A DNA stretch of 64,000 nucleotides from Steinernema hermaphroditum (taxonomy: Eukaryota > Nematoda > Chromadorea > Rhabditida > Steinernematidae), in assembly GCA_030435675.1 (NCBI GenBank), contig CM059621.1:9548001-9612000 (forward strand), in the 5' to 3' direction. Made by a program: the position numbers and the translations under genes. Positions 33,335 through 46,035 of the stretch are shown here, piece by piece (within the stretch, counting starts at the first letter, position 1; each line of letters opens with the position of its first letter). Below the pieces are notes generated by a model, which was given only the letters and a program-made list of their open reading frames with translations, searched no databases and had not been told where the DNA came from.

Positions 33335-34677
33335 CTGAAATCGCTCAGCTGAAGCTCGCTGAGGGCACGGCAAGCGCCACCGCGACCGGTTTAGCGAAGT
33401 AATTAGCCACGGAGGTGCGCAACGAACAATGAATCAAAATAATTGCATTTTGGAGGCGATCACGGCAAGAGGCGATCACGAGGCGATCACGGTACAAGCC
33501 TAACGGTTTCTCGACAAAACCGGGCTTCTTCTTCGGTGTTTCTTCTCTTCGCGCGTTGGCCTTACAAGGCAGCTACGGTAGCCACACGGACAACTCTCTG
33601 GAATGCAGTATGTCTCAGTGCAGAGAGCGGCGCAAGGGGTGCAGATCGCGAAGGGATGCGCGACTAATTGATCGGAAAGAGACGAAGGCCACGAGCGGAC
33701 TTTCGAGATTCGGAGAAGAAAGCGAAAGCGGAGAAGACGCGAACGGCTATAAAGAAGCGCGAGGCCGTAAAAGGTGCGGAGAAGCGCCGGAGGTGGCGGC
33801 GGAGAAGAAAACGCGCAGAACGGGTTTTGACGGAACCGTCTTCGAGGAAAACAGCGAAGAAGACGGGAGAGTGAACCGCGGAGGGATATACAGTGGGATC
33901 CCGCGGAGATCGCTGCGAAGGAATCCCCGCGAAAAACTCTCCGGCGGCGGCCGTCATCGCTGGTCACTGTGAGGGGACTGGGCGGGCGCTCGCGCACCTC
34001 ACAAGATCTAACGGGTGGTGCGCGAGTCGAGGAAGGTCGAAGGAAACGAAGGACGTCGTCAACGACGCCTGAACACGCTATAGTTTACAGCGCGCGAACG
34101 GAAGACCGAAGCGGGCGAGCGGAGTCGAAGAAGTTGCGAGCGAACGTGAAAGCGCTAACGCTGACACTTTGTGATTTATGCGATCGAGGAGGTGAAAGGA
34201 GTCACCACGGCGCGGTCAATGACCCGACTGAATGGTCACTCCACTCCCAAACACGGTCACGTCGTCGCCATCCTTGAGCCCCGCGTTGGACAAAGCGATT
34301 TCGGCCTCAAGACGAGGCGCGGACACCTCTTCGCGGCTAAGTCCACTCACTGACACCGAGAAGTCAGTCGCCGCGATGGGAACCGATCGCTGACCAGTCT
34401 CTCCCCTCCCCGAGCTCTAGGTTAGACTTTTAGTCTAGACAGCTTTAGTTTAAACTGAACGTTTGCACCGTCCCAGATGTGGTCTAGACAACGCAGAGAC
34501 AAGTGGCTTCCATTGTTTATCGGCCAAACGCGAACTCCTGAAATAAATAAACAATCGAAAACCAGACGGTAAAACCCTTCCTGGGCGCTGAGTCAGTCAT
34601 GACTACGCGAAGTCAGTTATTTGTCTTACTTAAATCAAATTCTTAACAAAGGTAACAACAATGTCTATCCTACGAAA
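33335..34677. other. GC-rich non-coding region upstream of eat-20
   Basis: Several open frames on both strands are Arg/Lys-rich and lack domains. TACGGTA occurs near 33584. It is taken as regulatory and spacer DNA between eat-20 and tim-9; no gene is supported. Confidence 0.45.
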
Positions 34678-34978
34678 TTATTTCATCAGCGGTCCTTGCG
34701 CTTCTTGTTGAAGAAGTTGGTGCTCCTGGAAGCGCAGCGACAACCTCTGTGTCATTTTCAAGTACTTGTCTAGGCAATTTGTGGAGCATTTCTCCTCCTT
34801 CTCGCTTACTACCCTAAAACGACAATCATAGAGACAACATTAATGCAACAAGCAATTACCGTGTGGTCATGTCGTTAACGCAGGCAGTGAAGCACTGTTC
34901 GGTGAGGAGGTTGTACTGCATCAAGAAGTCACGGAAGGTCTTCAGATTGGTTTCGGTCTCGCTGGCGGAAGCAGCCAT
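34678..34978 (-). CDS. TIM9: Mitochondrial inner-membrane import chaperone TIM9
   Basis: Two exons (34978-34860, 34813-34678) give 84 residues. TIM9 with TIM10 forms the hexamer that escorts hydrophobic carriers through the intermembrane space. The twin CX3C motif is complete (EQCFTACVNDMTTR and EKCSTNCLDKYLKM), followed by TQRLSLRFQEHQL. Disulfides in such proteins are made by the MIA40-ALR relay, and ALR is encoded at 8.3 kb here. TTTTTTAG lies 7 nt before the ATG. The kynurenine aminotransferase ends about 255 bp upstream on the same strand, so an operon is possible. Confidence 0.95.
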
Positions 34979-35232
34979 TTTAATTCTAAAAAAGCACAAA
35001 ACGGTACTGTGACGTCCGGCCAAACAAATAGAAAGATAAACCACACGAAGGAAACTCGCAGCACGCGCGCGGGAAAAAGTCGATATCTGGAAGAAAATGG
35101 AATGCGGCATTTGAGAAGAAACAGGCACCTCAAACACAAAAACTCCACCGGAAAACCTAAAACATTTTATTTCATTTACAACCTACATACATACTGGCAG
35201 AATGCTTAGAAAATCTTTAATTAACTTTTCAC

Positions 35233-36839
35233 CTAGGGCTTCGAGGCGAACAACTCGTACAGAATTTTGCGCGCCTTTTCCAGAGTTTCGTCCGTTTTGA
35301 AGAAACAGAGCCTGATCATAGTCGCGTGGTCGTTTTTGAACTGTTCCGAGTAAAAAGCGGAAGGAGGGATGGTGGCCAACTTCTAGAAAAAACGAGAAAT
35401 AGTCATCTCCAACCGAAGGCACACCTTTTCGCGGCACAGCCAGCGTACAAATCTGAAGTCCATCGGATCGGAGGTTCCCAGCTCTGTCAGCGAGATATCC
35501 CTGAAGGGTCCGTCAAGGTTCGAGTAATCGGCCATAATGAAATAGCCGGCGTCGGGAATGATGGGTTTGAGGCCTGCATCCCTCAACCAATTGACCATGT
35601 GATCACGTTTGGCTTGTAGTTCGCCGGCCAAGCCCGTAAGCAGATAGCTTTCATTGCGGGCTCCGCGACGGATCAGTTCGTGTTCCATCTCGAAAGCCTC
35701 GGCAATTCCTTCTTGAGTGGGAGCCGAGCAAGTGAAGACACAGTTCTGGTGGATGGCTTTGAGTGGCGCTAAAAGTTCTGGAGGTCCCATCGCCCATCCT
35801 AACTTCCATCCAGTCACGCTGAAGGCTTTCCCAGCGCTGCCGATGGTGATGGTCCTATCGAACATTCCCGGAAGACTAGCTAGAAACGAGTCATCAATTA
35901 GCGGTTATATACGGACAGGACCTACCAAATCGGACCATTTCACGGCCTGGGTAAACGTGCCACTCGTAAACCTCGTCGGCGATAACCAGCAAATCGTATT
36001 TTTCAGCGAGGTTGGCGATCGCTTGCAGCTCTTCTCGAGTGAACAGTTTTCCAGTAGGATTGTGAGGGTTGTTCAAAACGATCATCTTCGTCTTTTCGTT
36101 GATGTGTTTCTCCAAATCCACGACGTCGAGGCGGTAGTCAGCGCTCGTCTTAGGATCGTCAGTGAGTTCCAAAACAACGGGAACCGGGACAGCCCCGGTC
36201 ATCTTGATTTGAGGAATGTAGCAATCATAGGCAGGCTCAAGAACTAAAACCAAGAACGATCTCACAAACGAAAACAGTCCTTAAATTACCAATTACTTCG
36301 TCTCCCTTATTTAACCACCCCAAGAACGTATAGTACAGGGCGAGATAAGCGCCAACGGTCACCAGAACGCCTTGTTGTGCGTCAACCGGGTTTCCCAGCA
36401 GATCCGAGTAGAGGTTCGAGAGCGCCTTTACCAGTCGGGGGTGACCGAAACCGCGCGTGTACTGGTGCCAGTCGGTGCGTTCTGGATGCTTCGCGATGTT
36501 TTGCAGGAGATCTGACATAAACTGCGGAATCGGACTGTCAGGAAATCCCTAAGTGTCAAACGTAATATCCAAAACAATCAGGAGTAAATACACACCTGTC
36601 CGATATTCACTGCCTGACACTCAGCCGCCAAAGTCACAAATTCGACCCTGAAACACGAGATGTACAAAATTCGCACAATACATGCAAGCGTACCAGATGC
36701 TGGGTTTGGAGGTGGAGACGGCGAGCTCAGAAGGCTTGTGGGTTTTGTGGAAGGCCGACATGGCGGCAGATGTGGAAAGGCACCGAATGGAATGTGAAGA
36801 AGATCGAAGGGGAACGGCGAGAAGCTGCGGAAGAAGCAT
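35233..36839 (-). CDS. KYAT: Kynurenine/glutamine aminotransferase (KYAT1/3 family)
   Basis: Six exons (36839-36694, 36647-36596, 36548-36290, 36243-35926, 35879-35425, 35382-35233) give 459 residues. It is a fold-type I PLP enzyme that transaminates kynurenine to kynurenate. Markers: WHQYTRGFGHPRLVKAL, VTVGAYLALYY, EPAYDCY, VLNNPHNPTGK, VIADEVYEW, and the PLP-lysine site TIGSAGKAFSVTGWKLGW. The N-terminus (LLPQLLAVPLRSSSHSIRCL) looks like a mitochondrial presequence; an internal ATG at 36761 would give a cytosolic form, and the frame is also open to 36956. The start choice is therefore tentative. Confidence 0.95.
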
Positions 36840-37329
36840 ACACGCAGCGACTCGGCCGAAAACGAAACAGAGCCCGAAGAAAGCGCGGAATTCAGCGAGC
36901 GATCGGCCCGTAGATAAGAGAAACCATTTTCTAAAGGGACACCGTATCACCCGCACGTGACTTCACAAAGTTCGCTCCGAGAGTCAATTACAGACTGATT
37001 GTTGTTTGAAAAGAGGATAAGGCCTAGACAGGAGAACAGACAGCAGACATAGACAATGAGACAGTGCCTGTGAGTCGACAGATCAAGATTCGTATCATTT
37101 CCGCATCCCGCCGCCAAGTTTTGAAAAGTTTTGAGCTTGACATGCGCAAGTCGATGTTATTGTGAAGACTCCCACCACGCGAGTTCCGCTACCGTACCCG
37201 AGCGAGCGGAAAGTGCGCGCGAGCGTTCACAGTTCACATCCAATGTTTCTTCAATGACATCGCCCAACTGGCGTGTTTGCGGCTGCGCGCGAATTCGCAC
37301 CCTCCAGGTACTAAGAGTCAAGTAGCCAA

Positions 37330-37450
37330 TAACCGTGCGGGCGGCAAGATTGGCGCTCATGCAAAGGTCTGTAGTTGGGGCCAAAAAACTGTAGCCCTGC
37401 GGGCGGCAAGATTGGCGCTCATGTAAATGGCTGAAGTGGGCCAAAAAAAC
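37330..37450 (+). repeat. Two-copy tandem repeat of about 60 bp
   Basis: TGCGGGCGGCAAGATTGGCG followed by CTCATG is repeated at about 37336 and 37398, each copy ending in GGCCAAAAAACTGTA. No gene function is apparent. Confidence 0.75.
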
Positions 37451-37585
37451 TGTAAAATTTCAGAAAACTCGAACCGACATCTCTGCTGGTTACAAAATAG
37501 GCAAAAAAAAACACAGAAAAACTAAAAAAAAACAAAACCTTGCATCGCCAGAGACATAGTGAAAGTAGAGCGATACCATCTCAAC

Positions 37586-37662
37586 TGTCTTTGTGGCCCA
37601 TTGCGATCGTTCTCCGTTTGTAAGCGGGCGGTGTCGGGTTCGGTTCCCCTCGGGATTTTGAG
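37586..37662 (+). other. Degenerate tRNA-like sequence
   Basis: A B-box-like GGTTCGGTTCC follows GTGGCCCATTGCGATCG at roughly tRNA spacing. Pairing is poor, and it lies in otherwise featureless DNA. It may be chance. Confidence 0.3.
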
Positions 37663-38096
37663 TGGGTGCTTTCTCCGTGCTAACAGAAAAACACACACCC
37701 GCCGAGACCAACGGATCCGTCGGGAATGTTTCTTGCTGAGTTTCCGTGTTTTCCTGCCAAACAAAGTCGTCGTTTGTTTTGGATTGACATGTAGCGATTG
37801 TAACAGGTTTTACTACTCATGTCTCTCTCGTCATACGGTACACATGTTTGGCATTTTGGCTAGGGAATAGAGTTGTAGAACCGGAAGCGTTTTGGGTGTG
37901 AACTTTCTGCTGGTATGCAAAATGCTTTTCAGTTTATGTGAACATGTAGTTTGCTTAGGCATCGTGTGCTTATGACGTTCATTTTTTTGCACACAATATT
38001 GGAGAATCAGATCGTGATTCGTATCCTACCCTCTTCGGAAATCACCAATCAGGCTTATAATTTGTTTTTCTTCTCACAGCGCGTGGTATTTATCAA

Positions 38097-38452
38097 ATGT
38101 CGCCAAGCAAAACTTCAACAAAAGCATTCTGCGACGTGGCACATGGCTGTGAGTCACAAATGGTGTTTGAATTACGAAACGCTATGGGAAAAGTAAAAGC
38201 CTCATTATTTATTGACATTTGAGATTTGTTTTGGCTTCACGTTTCAGGCTGCCTTTCAGACCGTATTACCCGGAACTTTTTTATTTTTCTCTCGAGTACC
38301 TGTGGGTACGGTATGCGGCGCAGTGTGTTTTTCCATATTACGAATTTCAGCACATTTTTTGTCTAATCGTTGTATGTGCGACGGAGATCGACAGCCATCT
38401 TGTCACGTTCGCCCGTCAAGAAGAGCGTCGTTCTGTGCTTCCGAAGACATGA
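38097..38452 (+). CDS. Possible small gene, unrecognised
   Basis: After a CTTCTCACAG acceptor an ATG at 38097 opens 32 codons to a GTAAAA donor at 38193. A GTTTCAG acceptor at 38241-38247 then leads into an open frame ending at 38452, containing PYYPELFYFSLEYLWVRYA and HIFCLIVVCATEIDSHLVTF. Two phases are possible, either with another 53-nt intron or read straight through, and the conserved one cannot be chosen from this sequence alone. It may encode a short hydrophobic protein or be chance. Confidence 0.3.
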
Positions 38453-38639
38453 GTCAAAAGTTCTTGAAAAGTATCTAAAGATGACATCGCCCACTCACGA
38501 ACTTTGGAGTTTGTCGCCGACCTTCTATATACGTTAATTCGATGTCTCGTCTACGGTCTGTTAGACATCACTTTGGGATATCGATGCTTCGCACAGCAGC
38601 ACAGATCGTCACCACTTTACAGCGCCGTTCTGCGCTCGA

Positions 38640-38730
38640 AGCCTTTCAAAGAGTGGCGATCACATGGTACCCTGTTGTCTCCAGGAAGTCCGCTTTACAG
38701 CGTCCCGACCATGTGATCGCCTGGAAGTTG
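38640..38730. repeat. Small inverted repeat
   Basis: GGCGATCACATGGTACC at about 38657 and GACCATGTGATCGCC at about 38708 could form a hairpin of about 13 bp with a loop of about 40 nt. Confidence 0.45.
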
Positions 38731-39264
38731 CCTGTTTGTGTCATTCCCACAATGGAAAACGGCGCCGATCAATCAACTCCCCCTCCCCAAAGACTGCTTT
38801 CAGACGATTCTTGCAAATAAATGCTCCTTCTTCGCCTCGTTTCGGCTGTTTTCCCATTGCAACCAGATTCCTCGCCTGGGTTCGACTCGCTCGTAACCTG
38901 TTCGCTCAAATCTGTTTTTTCCGCGTCGTCTCCCGCGATCGACCGCCAGTGGCGGGCGCCACCGTAACCCGGGGGCCTCGTTCTTCAAAGAGTCACGGCG
39001 GTCTTCGATCTCGACGATCAAAACAACTCCGTCGTTGTCGTCTTCCAGAGGAGAACCTGTCGCGTGGCCGACGATCACGGTGCGAACGAAAATAAATATT
39101 TGTATTCTCTCCGAAAATAGAGATTTGGGAGGAAGGTAAAGCTGTGGTGTCCCTGAATGAGGAGGGGAAGGGGAAGACGGAAAGAGAGTGAGTGATATAT
39201 TCACATTTGTACCCATGGTTGACCTCGTCTATCGAAGAAGGAGAATTTACAGAGACGGCGGGGG

Positions 39265-41308
39265 TCAGCTGGACGCTGCCGAGGCGACGGCGTCGACGCT
39301 GTGTGTGGCGGCGACGCCGTCTTCGACGCCGCAGCGGCAATCGTCGCGCGTCAGAAAGAACGGATCTGCCACCGCGTCGAAGGAACGCCGCGTCTGTGAG
39401 GCGATGTGCTTGATCGCGTCCTCGATCCTGAAGCGGACGGGTTAGGACTGCCCGAAGACGACAGGTCCCACCTGGAGAAAACGCGGGACTGCCTGCGCTG
39501 CGCCATGTCCTTGAGGTAGCGGAAGGCTATACGGTAGCTCTCGTTGCGGCGGTCGACGGCCACCCTCAGCGCGTCGGTGAGGTCCCCGGGCGGGAGCTCG
39601 AGAGCCTCCGCCTCGGTGGGCACGCATACCGTAACCTGCCAGTCGGAGTGACCGAGGAAGTAGGCGATCTGGATGATGCCGGAGAGGAAGGTTTTGTAGG
39701 AGGGGATGTAGTAAAGGATGTGGGAGGCCGTGTGCAGCAGCGGGTCCTCCATCCCCTTGTCGCACATCGACGCCGACGTGTATGTCAACCCGCTCTTACT
39801 GAAGGGTACGGTAGAGACAGAACGGTGGCTGGGCGCTTACTGTAGCTGGGGGACGGCGCGCTGTGTGATCCAGTCGGTCTCGGTGCTGGAGGAGCAACTG
39901 AGGAAGACATCGTAGCCGACGTAGATGTTCCCGCAGCGACTCTTACAGTAGCGCATGCCCTTGCTGGTCTTGGCGGCGAGCTCGGCGGCCTTGCGCGCCC
40001 TGCTTAGGCCTGTGCCGAGCCCCGGCCGCAGGAGCTGCTGCTGCAAGAAGTGCTCGCATACCTCCTTGTTCAGGCTTTGCGTGGCGTCATAGAAGACGAA
40101 CTTCGACGTCGTCACGCCGTTCTTCGTCTTCGTCACTGCAATGCGCAGGCTTGATCCCGCTTGGTAAGGTAACCACTTACGGTGCTTGCGCTCGGCCGAG
40201 GGCGTCGTGCCGTTGACGGCCGTCATGCCCATACGGGGGACGGGTGGCGACGGGATGATGACCCTCCGGGCGCTCTTCGCCTTCTTCCACTTGTCCTGTA
40301 ACGCCGTGGTGGCCAGGGAAAGCGCAAAAAACCCACCTTATAGCGGTAGAAGACGAAGGATCCAATGGCGGCGACGTAGTCGAAGATGAGGATTGGGACG
40401 ACGAGGAAGGCGATGGGGAAGGAGGGGAAGTAGACGTAGAAGACGAGCAACACCAGGACTTCCGCCGCCAGCAGCGAGCCCACCTGGCCACCGTAGCGCC
40501 GCACGCCGGAGCGCAGCTGGTCCCACAGCGATCGCAGCTGACTGGCCGCGTTCCGGACGACCCGTTTAGTTTTCATCGAGAGGTATGGTAGGCGCTGCAT
40601 CGGGTTAGCGAGGGCTTCGCGCCAACTCTTCTCGCCGATTACCACCTCGTCTATGTAGTTCAAGGCCTCCTGCAAGGCGCGCATGACGCTCAGAGACCTC
40701 GGTGCGGGACTCACGTCGACGGAGTTGAGCATGGGCACGGAATGCTTGGAGAGGATGGCGTCGAGAAGGTCGCAGGTGCGGAGCCGGTCAGGCAGGTCCA
40801 GGGGGTGCGCCTTGTCGCTCCACTCGGCACGCCCCAGGAAGACGACGACGAGCTTCGGCGCCTTCCGCGCGGCGAAGTAGGCGATCTCGAGGCACGACGT
40901 CGCGTTCACCGTCGCCGGATCTAGCACGAACAGGAACAGGCTCGAGTTCTGCAAAGGGCATTACCGTACCCCCCGAGGCCAGGGTGGTACCTCTTTGGCG
41001 GTGGACTCCTCGTAGATCATGTTCTCGCACCACTCGCTCCGCTGAGGGTCGTAGTAGGAGATGGACCGCTTCTTGAGGTACGGTATGACGACCTCGCGGC
41101 GCCAGACAGTGGTGCCACAGGAGCCGCCGAGGAAGACGTCGTAGAGCGGCGGTCCCGCCGCGATCTCTACGCGCTCCTCGCGGCACTTCTCGGAGGCGCC
41201 CGACGAGGACGCCACCGAGGCGATGTCGTCGGGGATTACGGTAGAAGGCGCGATGAAGGACGTCGACGCCGTGAAGGCGATCCCTTCGACACAGCCGTTG
41301 GGACGCAT
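39265..41308 (-). CDS. olrn-1: Raw/OLRN-1-like membrane protein with two related domains
   Basis: Six exons (41308-40991, 40948-40337, 40295-40181, 40135-39841, 39798-39472, 39427-39265) give 609 residues. Two domains repeat a pattern: YDVFLGGSCGTTVWR...VIPYLKKRSISYYDPQ...LEIAYFAARKAPKLVVVFLG, and YDVFLSCSSSTETDW...AVPQLHKSGLTYTSA...IIQIAYFLGHSDWQVTVCV. This nucleoside-deoxyribosyltransferase-like fold is what I recall for Drosophila Raw and C. elegans OLRN-1 (olfactory neuron asymmetry); the assignment is from memory of motifs. Between the domains lie two hydrophobic helices (LLAAEVLVLLVFYVYF, IAFLVVPILIFDYVAAI). The true N-terminus may lie further upstream. Several TACGGTA heptamers lie inside coding sequence here. 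Confidence 0.7.
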
Positions 41309-44262
41309 CGGGAGGTTACGGTAGCGATACAGGTGGTCTCAGGAGAAAGCCAGAAGATCGCGACGTTTCCGGCGGGCGATTGAGCAATGGGTACGGTAGG
41401 GGAGTAAGGGGAGTACGGTAGCGGAAGGCCTGAAGGACTGAACGGGATCTGCGTCGTCTGGTCGGCTCCCAATCGTCATCATATGGTATCCAGAGAGTGG
41501 GAAATTCGTTGTGGCGCGCGCCCCATGCACGAGACGCACTGACTGGGGTACTGTAACGAATGGGTTACGGTACTCGGAAGAGAGACAACGATTAAAATGC
41601 ACGAGTCACGCCGAATTCCGACGGTATTTTTAGAAGGTGGTCGGCGTCGGGAGGGGAGGGCCCAGGTCCCGCCTCAGAGGCGCCGCCCCCGGGCTCGCCT
41701 TCCGGTGCCGAAGGGGGAAGGCACGCATTCCTGAAGGGGAATCGAGAAATCTCGCCGACAAAGAGAGCCGCTAATTGGACGGGGGCAGTGACGCCGGGAC
41801 TCATTAGGCGAGTCGCCGACGGATTCTGAGTCACTAGGAAATCGACGCCGAGGTGACGCGCGATTCCGGGAATCGGCGAGGGGCGTTCCGCGGCGCCTCA
41901 GAATAATGGGTCGCTGATTGCGAAAATTCCCGAGGAATGCGCCGCAGGTGACGCCGCAGCCGCGCCGCACACGTCACGAGGCGCCGATTTGCATATTCAG
42001 GCGTGCGCACGTCATCAGGCGGCTAAGAAGCGCCTCGGGCAGAAGACAGCGCGGTGACGTCACCGTTGGAGGGCCGCCAACCCGAAGACGTCGCTGCAAA
42101 TCGATTGTAGCGATGACTTCGAAAGTGACGTCACCGTGGATGATGGAGATTTAAGAAGGGCCACGCAGCACGCAGCCGACGACGACGACGTGAATGGCGG
42201 CGCCTCCGAGGATCCGAGGTCAGGAAAGCCGCGAGAGGTCACGTGAACGCTTATCAGCCGATGACAGGTGATATGGGAGTGCACGTTTGCATGGTGGGGT
42301 ACGATAGCGGCGGAGAGAGATGTTCGATCAGGCGGAGGGCCGACGACGTCATCGAGGACTAATCGGTGGCGACAGCGCTGCTTATCCCTCGGAGAACAAA
42401 CACGAGGCACGGGTTAGGGGGCACAGAAGCGATATCGCAGGTTCCACCAAAAGGGAGCGCTATTTCGGAGCGGAAGCGGTCAGAAGAAGGAGAAGCGCCG
42501 ACGGAGGAAATAAGGCGGCGCGCGCCAGGTGACGGCCAAATTACGTCACCGCGTGACGACGAATGTCACCATTGGAAGCAGAGGAAGAAGGCGCCTGATG
42601 CCACCGGAGCCCGAGGCCTCCCGGAGCCCTTCGAGACTCCCCAGAAGACGCTCGGGAAGGAATCGCGTAGGCGTCTAAGGGAATCGAGGAGGCAGCGGCC
42701 AAGCAAGGGGAGAGGAAAACAACAACGAAGCCGAAGCGCGCTCCTCTCCGCGGCGAGGCGAATGCCGTCGACGATGGCGGCGCTGTAAACGCCCTTCTTC
42801 GCCTCGGGCGATCGCCTCGGCTCCGCGGCCCGCGGCTGTTTGTCGCGGCGCGGCCACGCGGAGTGATGTCACTTCGCGTCGTCGAGGACCGCCGGAGGGG
42901 GCTGAGGACATCTGTCGCCGCCCCTCTGTTTATTTTCGGCCCCCCTCTGGAAGACGCGGATTCTGGAGCTGTCGGAGGCGACAACGTTCTCTTGGAGGAG
43001 AGCGGAGGGGACGGACGTCTCGAGGAGGGGACTTAGCTGACGCGGCGCGGTGATGTCATCGCGGTCAGCGCCTAGATTCGCCGGCGATCTTCTGGGAAGT
43101 GGTCTTTGGAAGACGAAGGTGTTCTGACGGGGCGGCGCCGGCATGAGTCACCGCAAACAGAAGACCGCACTAATCGAATTACCCTTTAGGAAAACACCCC
43201 TAACGGTGATTCAATTAGGAGCACGCCGTTTCGGCCCCTCGACGCCGCTCGGAGACTCCTCAAGGCGCGGAATCTCGGCGGCTTCATCTTTGATCGGCGC
43301 TCCTGTAAACATCACGTCTATACGGTAAGCTCAGTGATGCTACAAAGTGATGTCAGCGGCGGTTAGGGCTGCATTTGGAGAGCGGTCCTGCCGCGGGCAC
43401 GCGAAAGACTTCCGAAGATCGCCTCGATCGTCGCGGCGATCGATCGGCGACGTGCGGAGCGCGAGCATTCCTGAGCAAATATTAAAATTACGGCGGAGAA
43501 GTGTCCGAAGAACGAGTTTCTTCGATTCCGCCGAGGGTCTTCTGGAAGGTCTCCCTCCTGAGGAAGTCACAACCGCGGGCGCTAATTGGCCCTAATATCC
43601 ACGTGCACGCGTAATCGCCGATTAGCGCTGGTCTCCAGCAGAGGTCGGTTCGTTAGTGGCGCAGATTACCGTAATCCACTGTAATCCATAGCAAACAGAT
43701 CGCTTCTAATCGCTTCGGCAAACGGCGTTCTCCAGAGGCTCCGCGGGGCGAGCTGACGTCACCGCTGCGAGGTTAAGTAGTGCGCGTGGCCGCTGGGTTC
43801 CCACAACGGCTGCAGACATAAACAAAACGAATAAACATCTGCCTGAAGAAGCTCCCCCGATCTCCGAGGCATCGGAGAATCGGTTGAAGCTAGGCCTGAA
43901 CTGTCCGTTAAGTTCAGATTGTGACTGGAATGTTTCTTCGGAGGGATCACGTGGCGCCGCTTTCAGAACCGATTAGTCTTCGACTTCTCTTCCAAATCGA
44001 GAATGCGCCGGAGTGTAAAGTGGAAGGCCGGCGCTGCAGAATAAGGTTGAACCCGCTCGAAGATCGAAGCAGATACGAGGAGCACTAGGTGGAGGGGACC
44101 CGTTTCCAGGGAGTCCGGAGGGACGGCGGATCTCTTCATCGGATTAAAATTCAGAGGAAACAGTAAACACCATTTGCATGCGATGAAATATTCATCGACT
44201 CTCGTTCGGAAAATTCAAAAATGACGATAGAGACTTATAAATAGTGGCGTAAACAGAATCGG
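41309..44262. other. GC-rich non-coding region upstream of the OLRN-1-like gene
   Basis: Many long ORFs on both strands, mostly Arg/Pro/Ser-rich, overlap one another and none shows a domain. TACGGTA/TACCGTA occurs at least five times between 41238 and 41580. I see no RNA gene. Confidence 0.5.
42053..42136. promoter_or_regulatory. Two palindromic TGACGTCA (CRE-type) sites
   Basis: GGTGACGTCACCG at 42053-42065 and AGTGACGTCACCG at 42124-42136 each contain the full 8-bp cAMP-response element bound by CREB/ATF bZIP factors. The shared ACCG flank suggests more than chance. Further full sites are at about 43753 (CTGACGTCACCG) and 44916. Function is inferred only from the motif. Confidence 0.45.
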
Positions 44263-45770
44263 GCTAATCCTCGGGATTGTTCTTTTGGATTCGGCGTCGC
44301 TCGAGGTCGCTTCCGTCTTCTCTGTGTTCGGAGGGAAAGTTCCCACGAGAATGCAAACAGCCTACGTAACAGAAACGGTCGAGAACGCATTCGGAGAGAT
44401 CGACTTCTATGATAACGGGGGAGTGGGCGAAGCTGCGGGGAGCTGCTCCCGGAATCTCGAATCCTCTGAGAACAGACATAACCACAAGGCCGTAAACCGA
44501 AGGGAAATGGAGAGAAGGGGCGAAGAAGGACGTTTTCGCTCTATAAAAAGACTTTGCTTAGAAATGCGCGGAGGTGAGTCAAAAGAAATTCTTTTCGAGA
44601 AAGAGGCTCGAAATAAAATATTTTGGTATTTTGAAAGGTGTTCAACAACAGCGAACACCCCTGGCCCCCCAGAGCTCGTTCTTTCGAGGATCGACAAGTT
44701 GGTCTCTAGAAGAAGGCCCTTCGGCGTCTTCAACAACATCTGATTGTTTGCGTTCCTCGAGGAATGTTCCCGACGGCGATTTCTCCGAAAACAATCGACG
44801 GAAAACATCGCCTCCTTTTGCATTGACCACGGACATTCCTGCACATTACCGGGGTTACGGTAATGGTCGAAGCGGTCGAAGGACCACTTAGAGAAGAGCC
44901 CTCGAAGTAACTTTCTGACGTCATGGGTCCCGAGTGGAAAAGAGACCTGGACAGGTTCCTCTCATGATCGGCGCCACAATCCATTTTGTAGCTACAAAAT
45001 GGCGATTTTTTGGCAGAATCGCGTGTACCAAAGGGCATCCGTGGAGAGAACATCGAAACAAAAAAGAGAGACTTCTGCTTAGTCAGTTATTTGTCGGCCC
45101 TAAAACCGATAAATCCGATTATGGCTGTGTTGTAGGCCTTTGGAAGACACGTCACAGAGCTCTCCGATTCTCTGAGACCCACAAGACCTTCAGGATCCTC
45201 TTCGATTTGGATTTTCCAGAAGTTCATCTCCTCGGACTTTTGATGCTCAGTGTTGTGAGGAAGAAAATCGTGGCCATTGAAGGGTTGGACTCTTAAGCTC
45301 TTCCACAGGACAAGAAGTGGAGAGTTCTCAAAAGACACTGTGCTGGACTTTGATGCTGTAAGCAGCACGGATCCGAAAACGACCCTGATTATCGAGGTTT
45401 GTGGAAGTTGGGCCTTCATTTCCAGCACGATCAGTCAGATCGAGTGCAGTTCTAGGGCCAGCATTTCTTTGGAAATCCCACAGAGGTCTAGAGGAGGTTA
45501 GAATAGAAGGTATTTCCTTGGGAGACACGGCGAAGGAACACTCTTGAGATGGGCACGGGTATATTCGAAAATGGCCGGAAATGTGGGGAGGGAGAAAAAG
45601 AGGGAGATTTTGTATACACGCCTCTGAGGACGGAAATGAGCAAAGAGAGAGAGATTTTCTAGTCTTAATGGTGTCTATACAGTATCTTCAGATTGTAATA
45701 TCACGAAAGTCTTTGGGATCAGCTGCATAGACTGCACGCCATGGACGCACTGAAAACTCTTCTATAAGCT
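44263..45770. other. Intergenic, no supported gene
   Basis: Open frames at 44285-44743 and 45087-45428 lack domains and have no splice-linked partners. A TACGGTA lies at about 44857 and a TGACGTCA at about 44916. Confidence 0.4.
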
Positions 45771-45967
45771 CGCTTACAAGGGATTGTTCCCAAGTGATAC
45801 ACGCCAATCGAGCTGATATTTGGCACGGTGGTAGAGGTGCATCTGAGAAGTCACGCACACAAAAACTCGCGTGCCCAAAATGAAGCTATCCACCCTAAGC
45901 AGGGCCCCGAAGTTACCAAAATTCACGACACTCAATACTAGTGCCATTGAATTGCAATGACACGTTG

Positions 45968-46035
45968 TGCTCGTGTGGTCGAGGGGTAGTGCTCTGAGAC
46001 GGCAGTCTAAGGTCTCGAGTTCGATTCCCACAGAG
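45968..46035 (+). other. tRNA-like unit, left arm of fold-back T copy 2
   Basis: Shows GTGGTCGAGGGGTAGTGCTC and the B box GAGTTCGATTCCC. The inverted partner at 46645-46718 has GGGTTCGAGCCC. The acceptor stem is not convincing. Confidence 0.55.

Noticed and set aside
42541..42984. ORFs of over 100 codons in the GC-rich intergenic DNA
   Set aside because: Overlapping frames on both strands with no domain, no splice partners and low-complexity Arg/Pro/Ser content.
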